Shown: positions 7,625 through 14,227, numbered from the stretch's first letter. The stretch: DNA of 14,322 nucleotides from an uncultured Erysipelotrichaceae bacterium (GCA_902766135.1 CACXCK010000105.1:1-14322), one strand, 5' to 3'. Numbers and translations: made by a program. Notes: generated by a model not told the origin, from the letters alone.

Positions 7625-8878
7625 ATGAAAAAGATAATAATTGAAGGTCAAAAAGAATTAAGTGGGACAATAACTATATCTGGCGCAAAGAATAGTGCAG
7701 TTGCTTTAATTCCAGCAGCTATTTTGTGTGATGAAGAAACAACAATTTACAACGTCCCTGAAATATCAGATCGTGATGCCTTAATTGAAATAATGGAATT
7801 ATTAAACGCTAAAGTAAGCGTTAATAAAGATACCTTAAGAATAGATACTAGAGATGTTAAAAATTGTCGCATTGAAGAAGAACTATCAGGTAGATTAAGA
7901 GCCTCATATTATTTTATGGGAGCCTTACTAGGCCGCAACAAAAGTGTTGAAATAGCTTTCCCTGGAGGATGTAAAATAGGAGCTAGAAAAATAAATTATC
8001 ACTTAAAAGGATTTGAAGCTCTTGGAGCAACAATAGAAGAGAAAAACGATTTTTACATCATTAAAGCTGAAAAATTAAAAGGATCTAAAATATATTTAGA
8101 TTTTGCAAGTGTTGGGGCAACTATAAATATTATGTATGCAGCAGTTAAAGCAGAAGGAACAACTATTATTCACAATGCTGCAAAAGAACCAGAAATAGTT
8201 AATATTGCCACATTCTTAAATAATATGGGAGCAAAAATAAAAGGAGCTGGAACAAGCAAAATAACGATTGAAGGAGTTAAATACTTACATAAAGCAATGA
8301 TTGAAGTTATTCCTGATCGCATCGAAGCTGGTACATACATAATAATTGGCTCTCTTTTAGGAAAAAATCTTATTATTAAAAATGTTATTAAAGAACACTT
8401 AAATGCCCTTATATCAAAATTACAAGAAATAGGCGTATCAATTGATTTAAAAACTAATGAATTAGTTATCAACAAAGCTAATAATTTAAAATCATTCAAT
8501 GTTACAACCCTAATATATCCTGGCTTCCCAACTGATATAGCCCAGCCAACAAGTGTTCTAATGACACAATGCAAGGGAACAAGCATATTAGAAGAAACAA
8601 TCTATTCAAATCGCATGGGACAAGTGCCTTACCTAAATAAAATGGGAGCTAACATTAGTGTTAAAGACCAAACAGCAACTATTCTAGGCCCAACAAAGTT
8701 ACATGGTGAAGAAGTAGAATCAACAGACTTAAGAGCGGGTGCCTCTCTCGTCATTGCTGGATTAATAGCCGAAGGTAAAACGACAATTTCCAATGTTGAA
8801 TACATACTAAGAGGATACGAAAATATTATTGAAAAACTTTCAGGTGTTGGAGCTAATATTAAAATGATAGAAGATTAA
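7625..8878 (+). CDS. murA: UDP-N-acetylglucosamine 1-carboxyvinyltransferase
   Basis: Transfers enolpyruvate from PEP to UDP-GlcNAc, the first committed step of peptidoglycan synthesis, in the cytoplasm. At 417 residues it is full length. The N-terminal SGAKNSA carries the substrate-binding Lys22-Asn23 pair. The mobile loop FPGGCKIGAR carries Cys116, the residue attacked by fosfomycin, so the enzyme is predicted to be fosfomycin sensitive. RAGASLVIAGL, PGFPTDIAQP and EETIYSNRM match the conserved second half. AAGGGATGAG lies before the ATG. Many Firmicutes carry two murA paralogues; only one is in this window and I cannot say whether it is the A or Z type. It has its own promoter and terminator. 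Confidence 0.97.
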   Translation: MKKIIIEGQKELSGTITISGAKNSAVALIPAAILCDEETTIYNVPEISDRDALIEIMELLNAKVSVNKDTLRIDTRDVKNCRIEEELSGRLRASYYFMGALLGRNKSVEIAFPGGCKIGARKINYHLKGFEALGATIEEKNDFYIIKAEKLKGSKIYLDFASVGATINIMYAAVKAEGTTIIHNAAKEPEIVNIATFLNNMGAKIKGAGTSKITIEGVKYLHKAMIEVIPDRIEAGTYIIIGSLLGKNLIIKNVIKEHLNALISKLQEIGVSIDLKTNELVINKANNLKSFNVTTLIYPGFPTDIAQPTSVLMTQCKGTSILEETIYSNRMGQVPYLNKMGANISVKDQTATILGPTKLHGEEVESTDLRAGASLVIAGLIAEGKTTISNVEYILRGYENIIEKLSGVGANIKMIED

Positions 8879-8896
8879 TATATAATCTTCTTTTTT
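8870..8896 (+). terminator. Intrinsic terminator of murA, built from its last codons
   Basis: GAAGATTA and TAATCTTC form a perfect 8-bp stem with an ATATA loop, followed by six T residues. The last two sense codons and the first two bases of the TAA stop make up the 5' arm; the last base of the stop is in the loop. A TATAAT in the 3' half (8881-8886) could double as a weak -10 for the next gene. Confidence 0.88.
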
Positions 8897-8919
8897 CATA
8901 CACTTTAATGGGTGAATAC

Positions 8920-9591
8920 ATGAAGAAAAGAATCATCTTAACTATAATAATATGTTATATCTTAACAATTGTTATTTATCATCATATCCCTCCTAAAACA
9001 AAATACTATCTAGCTCTTGGTGATGGTTTGGCACGGGGCATGACTTTAAACAAAATGGAAGGATTTAGTTACAATGATTACATATATGAATACTTTAAAT
9101 CAAAAGGTGAAAAAATAGAGTTTATAAACGAATACGCTAATTTAGGCGAAACAACTGAATCACTTTTATTAAAACTTAACAATAATTATCAACAAGAAGA
9201 AACAAATATATCACTTACTCAAGCTATTTCAAAATCTTCTCTAATAACAATTTGGATAGGTATGGAAGAATTATCTTACTATAACGATATAGATACAAAT
9301 ATAATTGAAGAATACGCAAAAAGACTAAATAAAATTATCAAATTTATAAGAAATTATAATCATCAAAAAATAATTATTCTAGGCACATATTTTTATAAAG
9401 AGTCCCCAATTGTTAACGAAGAAATACAAAAAATTGCTCAAAACCATTCATTATTATATGTTTCCTTAGACGAAATAACAAATTATCCTTCCATCTTTTT
9501 TAAGCCAAACTCATATGAATTAAACTATAAAGGCCATGAATTAATATTCAATTTGATAAAAGAGAAGTTAAATACTACTTGCAATACTTAA
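8920..9591 (+). CDS. SGNH/GDSL-fold protein lacking the catalytic residues, membrane-anchored or secreted
   Basis: A 223-residue protein starting with a hydrophobic signal or anchor segment (about 5-20), so the rest is outside the membrane. The layout of an SGNH hydrolase is recognisable: block I reads YLALGDGLARG, block II NLGETT, block III IWIGMEEL and block V NSYELNYKGHELI. The nucleophile Ser of GDS is Gly36, the GxND Asn is Glu, and the block V Asp and His appear as Asn and Glu. The whole catalytic set seems lost, so a binding or structural role is likelier than esterase activity. An in-frame ATG at 8908 is rejected because it overlaps GGGTG, which sits five bases before the ATG at 8920. 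It lies between murA and rpmE, and function is unknown. Confidence 0.75.
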   Translation: MKKRIILTIIICYILTIVIYHHIPPKTKYYLALGDGLARGMTLNKMEGFSYNDYIYEYFKSKGEKIEFINEYANLGETTESLLLKLNNNYQQEETNISLTQAISKSSLITIWIGMEELSYYNDIDTNIIEEYAKRLNKIIKFIRNYNHQKIIILGTYFYKESPIVNEEIQKIAQNHSLLYVSLDEITNYPSIFFKPNSYELNYKGHELIFNLIKEKLNTTCNT

Positions 9592-9606
9592 ATATTGTGT
9601 TATAAT
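9579..9606 (+). promoter_or_regulatory. Promoter for rpmE
   Basis: TTGCAA (9579-9584) lies 16 bases from TATAAT (9601-9606), which also has the TGT extension. It is the best sigma-A promoter in the window and overlaps the end of the upstream gene. The transcript should start near 9613. Confidence 0.78.
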
Positions 9607-9624
9607 ACTAAAGACAAAAGAAAT

Positions 9625-9647
9625 CTATATCAAGGACTTTGATATGG
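9625..9647 (+). promoter_or_regulatory. Leader hairpin before rpmE, candidate L31 autoregulatory element
   Basis: ATATCAA and TTGATAT pair around a GGACT loop, extendable outward by a U-G and a C-G pair to nine base pairs. It ends two bases before the AAAGGAG ribosome binding site and is not followed by a T run, so it is not a terminator. L31 leader RNAs are described in Firmicutes; matching this one to that class is inference. Confidence 0.5.
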
Positions 9648-9660
9648 CGAAAGGAGAAAT

Positions 9661-9873
9661 ATGAAAAAGAATATTCATCCAGAAATGAAAGAAGCTACTG
9701 TTACTTGTGCATGTGGTGCAACATTTAAAACATTATCTACTAAAGATAATATTGAAGTAGAAATTTGTTCAGAATGCCATCCATTCTATACAGGTAAACA
9801 AGGAAAAGCTAGCAAAGCTGGAAACATTGAAAAATTTAACAAAAAATACAATATGAATAAAGAAGAAAAATAA
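9661..9873 (+). CDS. rpmE: 50S ribosomal protein L31, zinc-binding form
   Basis: L31 sits on the large subunit and bridges to the small subunit head. The 70-residue protein begins KKNIHPEMKEATVTC and carries the four zinc-binding cysteines C16, C18, C36 and C39 (CAC and CSEC). This makes it the zinc-containing RpmEA type rather than the cysteine-free replacement YtiA/RpmE2. HPFYTGKQ follows directly, as in the family. The start is unambiguous, with AAAGGAG four bases upstream. It has its own promoter, a leader of about 48 bases with a hairpin, and its own terminator, so it is transcribed alone. Confidence 0.97.
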   Translation: MKKNIHPEMKEATVTCACGATFKTLSTKDNIEVEICSECHPFYTGKQGKASKAGNIEKFNKKYNMNKEEK

Positions 9874-9886
9874 TTCTTCTTTTTTT
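9859..9886 (+). terminator. Intrinsic terminator of rpmE, stop codon in the loop
   Basis: AAAGAAGAA and TTCTTCTTT pair around a six-base loop (AAATAA) that contains the TAA stop, followed by a run of T residues to 9886. The next promoter begins two bases later. Confidence 0.82.
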
Positions 9887-9887
9887 A

Positions 9888-9896
9888 TGATATAAT
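9888..9896 (+). promoter_or_regulatory. Extended -10 promoter for rpiB-DUF1146-spoIID-spoIIQ
   Basis: TGATATAAT begins directly after the rpmE terminator; the -35 position lies inside the terminator hairpin. A start near 9903 would put the ribosome binding site AGGTGAT at the 5' end of the mRNA, with only about 10 bases before the ATG. Confidence 0.68.
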
Positions 9897-9912
9897 GTTT
9901 TTAGGTGATATT

Positions 9913-10365
9913 ATGAATTTATATATAGGTAGTGATCATAAGGGATACCCCTTAGAAAAAGAAATAGTAAGAATTTTAAAAAAAGAAGGTATCGACACTA
10001 TAGAAAGTACTATTCCTCATAGTCCTGAAGATGATTATCCAGACTTTGCTCTAGATGTAGCTAAGCATGTTCTTAATGATAAAGGAAGTTTAGGTATTAT
10101 TCTATGTGGTAACGGTATAGGCGTATCAATTGCATCTAATAAAGTAAAGGGAATCTACTGTGCGCGCGTATCAAGTGTAGAAGATGCTCATCACGCTAAA
10201 GCTCACAATGGCTGTAATATGATTGCTATGGGTGGACTAGACATTAATTTGGCAGTAGAAATAATTAAAACATTTATTCAAACAGAGAACCCAACCGAAG
10301 AAAGACATCTAAGAAGAATAGCTAAAGTTCATAAAATAGAGGATGAGACATATTATGAATTATAA
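9913..10365 (+). CDS. rpiB: Ribose-5-phosphate isomerase B (RpiB/LacAB family)
   Basis: Interconverts ribulose 5-phosphate and ribose 5-phosphate in the non-oxidative pentose phosphate pathway. The 150-residue protein starts MNLYIGSDHKGYPLEK, with the phosphate and substrate residues Asp8 and His9. DYPDFA follows near 41, then the active-site loop LCGNGIGVSIASNK with Cys65, ARVSSVEDAHHAKAHN with His98-Asn99, and GG near the end. These favour RpiB over the lactose enzymes, though the family cannot be split with certainty. An in-frame ATG at 9895 would start inside the -10 promoter. The ATG at 9913, with AGGTG five bases upstream, is therefore the real start. It is the first gene of the unit that carries spoIID and spoIIQ, and it overlaps the next gene. 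Confidence 0.94.
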   Translation: MNLYIGSDHKGYPLEKEIVRILKKEGIDTIESTIPHSPEDDYPDFALDVAKHVLNDKGSLGIILCGNGIGVSIASNKVKGIYCARVSSVEDAHHAKAHNGCNMIAMGGLDINLAVEIIKTFIQTENPTEERHLRRIAKVHKIEDETYYEL

Positions 10366-10534
10366 AATATATATATACATGATATGTACTTTATTTTCTG
10401 CTTTCGCTCTATCAGGTGTAAATTTTGAAAAAATAATGAAAAAAAATCGCATCTGGGAAGCAAGAATTCTTGCCATGTTTCTAACTCTTGCACTAGGCTT
10501 CTTAACATCATCATTTTTTCTGGCTCTATTATAA
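10355..10534 (+). CDS. DUF1146 small membrane protein (YwzB-like)
   Basis: A 59-residue protein with two membrane helices (about 5-20 and 36-58) separated by a basic stretch. The segment FALSGVNFEKIMKKNR followed by ARIL and LALGFLTSSFFL is the DUF1146 signature. Function is unknown. In Bacillus subtilis ywzB lies between the ATP synthase operon and the murAA-spoIID region, which matches the position just before spoIID here. The ATG at 10355 overlaps the end of rpiB by 11 bases; an ATG at 10343 is possible but is too close to the GAGG motif. Translation is probably coupled to rpiB. Confidence 0.85.
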   Translation: MNYKIYIYMICTLFSAFALSGVNFEKIMKKNRIWEARILAMFLTLALGFLTSSFFLALL

Positions 10535-10543
10535 AGGAGGGTT

Positions 10544-11473
10544 ATGAAGAATAAAATCCTACTAGCTATTGCTATAATTCTAGCCTTTGTGCTTGCTTTT
10601 ATATCAATTACAGTAAAGAATGTATACTTTGAACCACTTCCAATCAAAGATGGGGAAAAAGTAACTTATATTAGATTATTAAATGAAGAAGATGGAAGTA
10701 TAACAACACTTAATATTGAAGATTATATTATTGGTGTTGTATCCGCAGAAATGCCATCGTCATTTGAACTAGAAGCATTAAAAGCCCAAGCTGTGGCCGC
10801 TCGTACATTTGCCATGTACAAAAAAGAAACAAGAAATCTAGATTATGATGTCATTATTGGCACAAAAGATCAAGCGTATCAAAGTAATGAACAACTACTT
10901 CGTAAATGGGGACCATTATTTTTTACTAATTATTTAAAAGTAAGAGAAGCTGTAACTAGTACAACAGGTGAAATTATAACATTCGAAGATAAAACTATAA
11001 ATGCTTTTTATTTTTCAATGAGTAATGGCTATACCGAAAAATCATCTCTCGTATTTAAACAAGACCTACCATATCTTAACAGTGTAGAGTCTTCTTGGGA
11101 TAACGAATCTATAAACAATTATATATACACAAAGAGTATCCCTAAAAATGAATTCTGTGAAAAATTAAAAATCTCATGCGAAACAATTATTATAGAGGAT
11201 ATGAGTAGAAGTGATACAAACAGATTACTAACAATTAAAATTAATGGTAAAGAATTTAAAGGTACAGATTTAAGAGCCATTCTAGGACTTCGTTCTACTG
11301 ACATGGAAATAAGTATTAAAGAAGAAAAGGTCGAAATAACAACTAAAGGATATGGTCACGGAGTAGGGATGAGCCAGTATGGCGCTAATGGGATGGCTAA
11401 AGAAGGATATGACTATAAAAGTATTCTATCTCATTATTACCAAAATACGAAAATAGCAAAAATAAATGCATAA
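10544..11473 (+). CDS. spoIID: Stage II sporulation protein D (lytic transglycosylase)
   Basis: SpoIID is a mother-cell membrane protein that cuts glycan strands with SpoIIP and SpoIIM (DMP complex) to thin septal peptidoglycan and drive engulfment. The 309 residues begin with one membrane helix (about 4-25). The SpoIID/LytB domain follows, with the catalytic Glu as E69 in GVVSAEMPSSFE. The characteristic LKAQAVAARTFAMYK comes next, then FYFSMSNGYTEKSS near 160. Near the C-terminus is GYGHGVGMSQYGANGMAKEG, followed by YKSILSHYY. AAAGGAGGG lies just before the ATG, nine bases after the DUF1146 gene. No clear sigma-E promoter was found. All key motifs are intact. Confidence 0.96.
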   Translation: MKNKILLAIAIILAFVLAFISITVKNVYFEPLPIKDGEKVTYIRLLNEEDGSITTLNIEDYIIGVVSAEMPSSFELEALKAQAVAARTFAMYKKETRNLDYDVIIGTKDQAYQSNEQLLRKWGPLFFTNYLKVREAVTSTTGEIITFEDKTINAFYFSMSNGYTEKSSLVFKQDLPYLNSVESSWDNESINNYIYTKSIPKNEFCEKLKISCETIIIEDMSRSDTNRLLTIKINGKEFKGTDLRAILGLRSTDMEISIKEEKVEITTKGYGHGVGMSQYGANGMAKEGYDYKSILSHYYQNTKIAKINA

Positions 11474-11482
11474 ATATTTTTA

Positions 11483-11505
11483 TCCTATCCACAATATGGA
11501 TAGGA
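11483..11505 (+). promoter_or_regulatory. Hairpin overlapping the spoIIQ ribosome binding site
   Basis: TCCTATCC and GGATAGGA form a perfect 8-bp stem with a 7-base loop. The 3' arm contains the first four bases of the AGGAGG ribosome binding site (11502-11507). There is no T run after it, so it is not a terminator. It may limit spoIIQ translation when folded, or protect an mRNA end between spoIID and spoIIQ. Confidence 0.6.
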
Positions 11506-11511
11506 GGAAAT

Positions 11512-12153
11512 ATGAAAAGAAGATATTTAAAAAGATATGTCATAAGTATTATTTACATTATAGTCTTAGGTATAATGGCCACTAGTATAACTATGTTAAG
11601 TAAAAATCTACTGAGAAAAAAAGCGGAATATGATAATTACCATAATTATACTACTACTGTATTTGCTGAAGATGAACCACTTCCAGTCATTGAACAAATA
11701 GATGTAAAAGTATCAGTTCCATACCAAGGAGAAGGAATAAATGTTCTTAAAGACTTCTATTCTAAAGATGATGAAGAAAGTGTTCAAGAAAATTCCTTAA
11801 TATATTATGCTAATACATACATGCCAAATACAGGCATATTATATGGCTCAGCAAATACCTTCGATGTAATAGCCATTATGGACGGAACGGTAAAAGAAAT
11901 TAAAGAAGATGAAATTCTTGGTAAAGTCATAACTATCGAGCACAATAATCGTTTAACATCTGTTTATTATTCACTAGGAGAAATAAAAGTTGAAGAAAAC
12001 GATCAAGTAACTATAGGTCAAGTAATCGCTTCATCTGGAACTAGTTTACTAGAAACAAAAGAACCAAATACCTTGTTAATAGAAACATATCTTGATGGCA
12101 AAATAACAAATCCAAACAGTATTTTTAATAGAAATATCAAAGAACTAGAATAG
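11512..12153 (+). CDS. spoIIQ: SpoIIQ-like stage II sporulation protein (degenerate LytM/M23 domain)
   Basis: SpoIIQ is a forespore membrane protein that pairs with mother-cell SpoIIIAH across the septum during engulfment. The 213-residue protein has a basic N-terminus, one membrane helix (about 8-30), a linker and an M23/LytM-like domain (about 95-205). The domain shows the framework residues PNTGI, FDVIAIMDGTV, a VITIEH strand and GQVIASSG. The canonical metal ligands are gone: HxGxD is represented by N106 to L110, and the HxH pair by T187 and L189. It is therefore predicted to be structural, as I recall for the Bacillus subtilis protein, which has also lost a key His. It follows spoIID by 38 bases containing a hairpin, and a terminator follows it. 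Confidence 0.88.
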   Translation: MKRRYLKRYVISIIYIIVLGIMATSITMLSKNLLRKKAEYDNYHNYTTTVFAEDEPLPVIEQIDVKVSVPYQGEGINVLKDFYSKDDEESVQENSLIYYANTYMPNTGILYGSANTFDVIAIMDGTVKEIKEDEILGKVITIEHNNRLTSVYYSLGEIKVEENDQVTIGQVIASSGTSLLETKEPNTLLIETYLDGKITNPNSIFNRNIKELE

Positions 12154-12171
12154 AAAATCTATTCTTTTTTT
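12147..12171 (+). terminator. Intrinsic terminator of spoIIQ, stop codon in the stem
   Basis: AGAATAG and CTATTCT pair around an AAAAT loop, followed by a T run to 12171. The TAG stop codon forms the top of the 5' arm. Confidence 0.82.
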
Positions 12172-12221
12172 ATGACTTTGAACCACAAAAAAATATAGCA
12201 GTATTTAATAAAAAATAGATA

Positions 12222-12230
12222 TGCTATAAT
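12222..12230 (+). promoter_or_regulatory. Extended -10 promoter for the two-component genes
   Basis: TGCTATAAT lies 24 bases before the response regulator ATG; no strong -35 is seen. The implied leader is about 18 bases. No clear pair of LytTR-type direct repeats was found in the 50 bases upstream. Confidence 0.68.
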
Positions 12231-12254
12231 ATACAAATGTAGAAGGTGTAATAT

Positions 12255-12965
12255 ATGTATAGTATCATAATAGTCGAGGATGATTTAAATATTCAAAATC
12301 AAATAAAAGAATTATTAGTTGAACTAAGTATTCAAAAAGATAAAGAATTTAATATTCTTTACTATGAAGGATTCAACCAATCTTTAAAAGACGAAATCAT
12401 GAATCACAATATTATTAAAATATATATTTTAGACATTGAGTTAGAAAACAGCATAAGTGGTATCGAAATAGCCGAAAAAATACGTGAAGAAGACTGGGAT
12501 AGTGAAATAATATTCATTACTAGCCACGATAATATGTTTGAAAGTGCCTATAGAACTGTCTACAACGTTTTTGACTTTATTGAAAAATTTCAAAACATGG
12601 ACACTCGCCTAAAAGCAGATATTAAAAAAATCCTTAATATGAAGTTAGATAAGAAAATTTTAAAAATAGAAAACAGACACATTACCTTAGAAATCTATCT
12701 TAAAAATATACAATATATATCAAGAGATAAAGAGGAAAGAAAAATAATTATTCATGCTGATAATGATGTTGAATATAAAGTATCTAAATCACTTCAAGAA
12801 GTCCTGGAACTATTAGATGGCAGATTTGTTCAAACGCATAAAAGCTGTATTGCTAATAAAGATAGAATGTGTGAAAGAAATTATGCTAAAGGTTATTTTA
12901 AATTAGATACTGGCCAAAAAATAGATCTATTATCTAAGAAATACAAGAAAGGAATAGAAAAATGA
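12255..12965 (+). CDS. LytTR-family response regulator (AgrA/ComE-like)
   Basis: A 236-residue two-domain regulator. The receiver domain (about 1-122) has the acidic pocket E8-D9-D10, the phosphoacceptor Asp60 in IYILDIEL, Thr89 in FITSHD and the conserved Lys111. The C-terminal LytTR DNA-binding domain (about 133-235) shows NIQYISRDKEERKI and RFVQTHKSCIANKD, matching the usual F-x-x-x-H-(R/K)-S core. Such regulators bind pairs of short direct repeats upstream of target genes and usually respond to secreted peptides through an AgrC-type kinase. Its stop overlaps the kinase start in an ATGA arrangement. AGGTG lies six bases before the ATG. The target genes are not identifiable from this window. 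Confidence 0.93.
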   Translation: MYSIIIVEDDLNIQNQIKELLVELSIQKDKEFNILYYEGFNQSLKDEIMNHNIIKIYILDIELENSISGIEIAEKIREEDWDSEIIFITSHDNMFESAYRTVYNVFDFIEKFQNMDTRLKADIKKILNMKLDKKILKIENRHITLEIYLKNIQYISRDKEERKIIIHADNDVEYKVSKSLQEVLELLDGRFVQTHKSCIANKDRMCERNYAKGYFKLDTGQKIDLLSKKYKKGIEK

Positions 12966-14227
12966 TTGAAAACATAATATATTTCATTACGGGTATTATT
13001 CTTCAAATAACATGGATATATACATATAAACAATTAACAAATGAAAAAATAACAATTAGCATAATCAATATGATAATTGTTATAATTTTTGGCTTATTAC
13101 AATTATTAATTAAAGTGTCTAACTTACACAATTTAACTGCCATCTTAACTTACTTAAATGTATTAATTGATTATACCGTTTTTTTTAACAAAAATATTAA
13201 AAAATCTATTATTTATGCCCTAATAATATGGGTAATTAGTATAATTATTGATTTAGTGACAATGATAATAATGTTACCAATTAATATAACAGAATTAAAT
13301 CGGACAGCAATTCAATTACTATCGTCAACGTCAACATTAGTAATGATAAGCACACTGGTATGCTTATCTCGAATAAAAACCACAAAAAATTTTATTAACA
13401 AAATATGTCAAAGATTATATTCATTCAAAATTAGTGCTCTAACAATATCATCAATACTATGGGCCTTCTTTATAATAGGATATATAAGTGTACAAAACAT
13501 GGGAAATGATAAAGTATTAATAAACAACTTAGCAGTAGGCGGAATAGCCTTAATGCTGCTTATCAATATTTTATATTTGCATTTTAATATCTATACTTTA
13601 AAAAAAACAAATAAAATAATTGAAAAAAATGATTATATTAATAGAGAAGTAATAGTGCAGTATAAAACAATTAAACATAACATGGAAAATAAATTAATTG
13701 GCTTAAAAACTGTTCCAAATAAAGAAAAAGAAAAGGTTATAAACGAAATAATTAAAGAACAAAATAACTCTTTTTATATAAAATATGATATAGAAAAAAT
13801 GCCTAGAGGTATAAGTGGTTTAATACTAGAAGTTATTTATCAATATAAAGATGATAAGATAAATGTAAAAATAGATAATAGAATAACCCAAAATCTCTTA
13901 AGCATATTGGGACCAAAAAGATATAATATGCTCTGTGATGTTTTAGGAATAACATTAAAAAATGCTTTAGAAGCCAGCAAAGAAACAAAGGAAAAATTGA
14001 TCTTAATTGAGATTAAAGAATTAGAAAAGCAAATATCCATAACAATTACCAATTCATTTAAAGGAAGTATTAACATAGATGAAATAGGAGAACTATACTA
14101 CACAACAAAAGAAAAAGGTAATGGCCTTGGTTTAAATTCAATAATAAGGCGAAAAACAATTAAATCAACATTTAGCATCAAAAATAATTACTTTATAAGT
14201 CACTTAACAATAAATAAAGCAAACTAA
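12962..14227 (+). CDS. GHKL sensor histidine kinase (AgrC-like)
   Basis: A 421-residue membrane kinase. Residues 1-210 hold about seven hydrophobic helices (near 3-21, 32-50, 58-75, 83-108, 117-136, 156-177, 188-210) with no large outside domain, the layout of peptide-sensing AgrC kinases. The phosphoacceptor region is TIKHNMENKLIGL, with His239 and Asn243 matching the HxxxN pattern of AgrC. The ATPase domain has the N box LGITLKNALEAS (Asn334) and the G box KGNGLGLNSI (386-391). It overlaps the regulator gene by four bases, with AAGGAAT before the ATG, so the pair is translationally coupled. No agrB or agrD gene is visible on either side within the window, so the ligand is unknown. Confidence 0.93.
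   Translation: MIENIIYFITGIILQITWIYTYKQLTNEKITISIINMIIVIIFGLLQLLIKVSNLHNLTAILTYLNVLIDYTVFFNKNIKKSIIYALIIWVISIIIDLVTMIIMLPINITELNRTAIQLLSSTSTLVMISTLVCLSRIKTTKNFINKICQRLYSFKISALTISSILWAFFIIGYISVQNMGNDKVLINNLAVGGIALMLLINILYLHFNIYTLKKTNKIIEKNDYINREVIVQYKTIKHNMENKLIGLKTVPNKEKEKVINEIIKEQNNSFYIKYDIEKMPRGISGLILEVIYQYKDDKINVKIDNRITQNLLSILGPKRYNMLCDVLGITLKNALEASKETKEKLILIEIKELEKQISITITNSFKGSINIDEIGELYYTTKEKGNGLGLNSIIRRKTIKSTFSIKNNYFISHLTINKAN

Noticed and set aside
8170..8586. Open minus-strand frame of 138 codons inside murA
   Set aside because: Complete overlap with a strong murA coding frame and no start signals.
12172..12221. LytTR-type direct repeats upstream of the response regulator
   Set aside because: Only a loose GCAGTATTT resemblance; no second copy at the 21-22 base period expected for this family.
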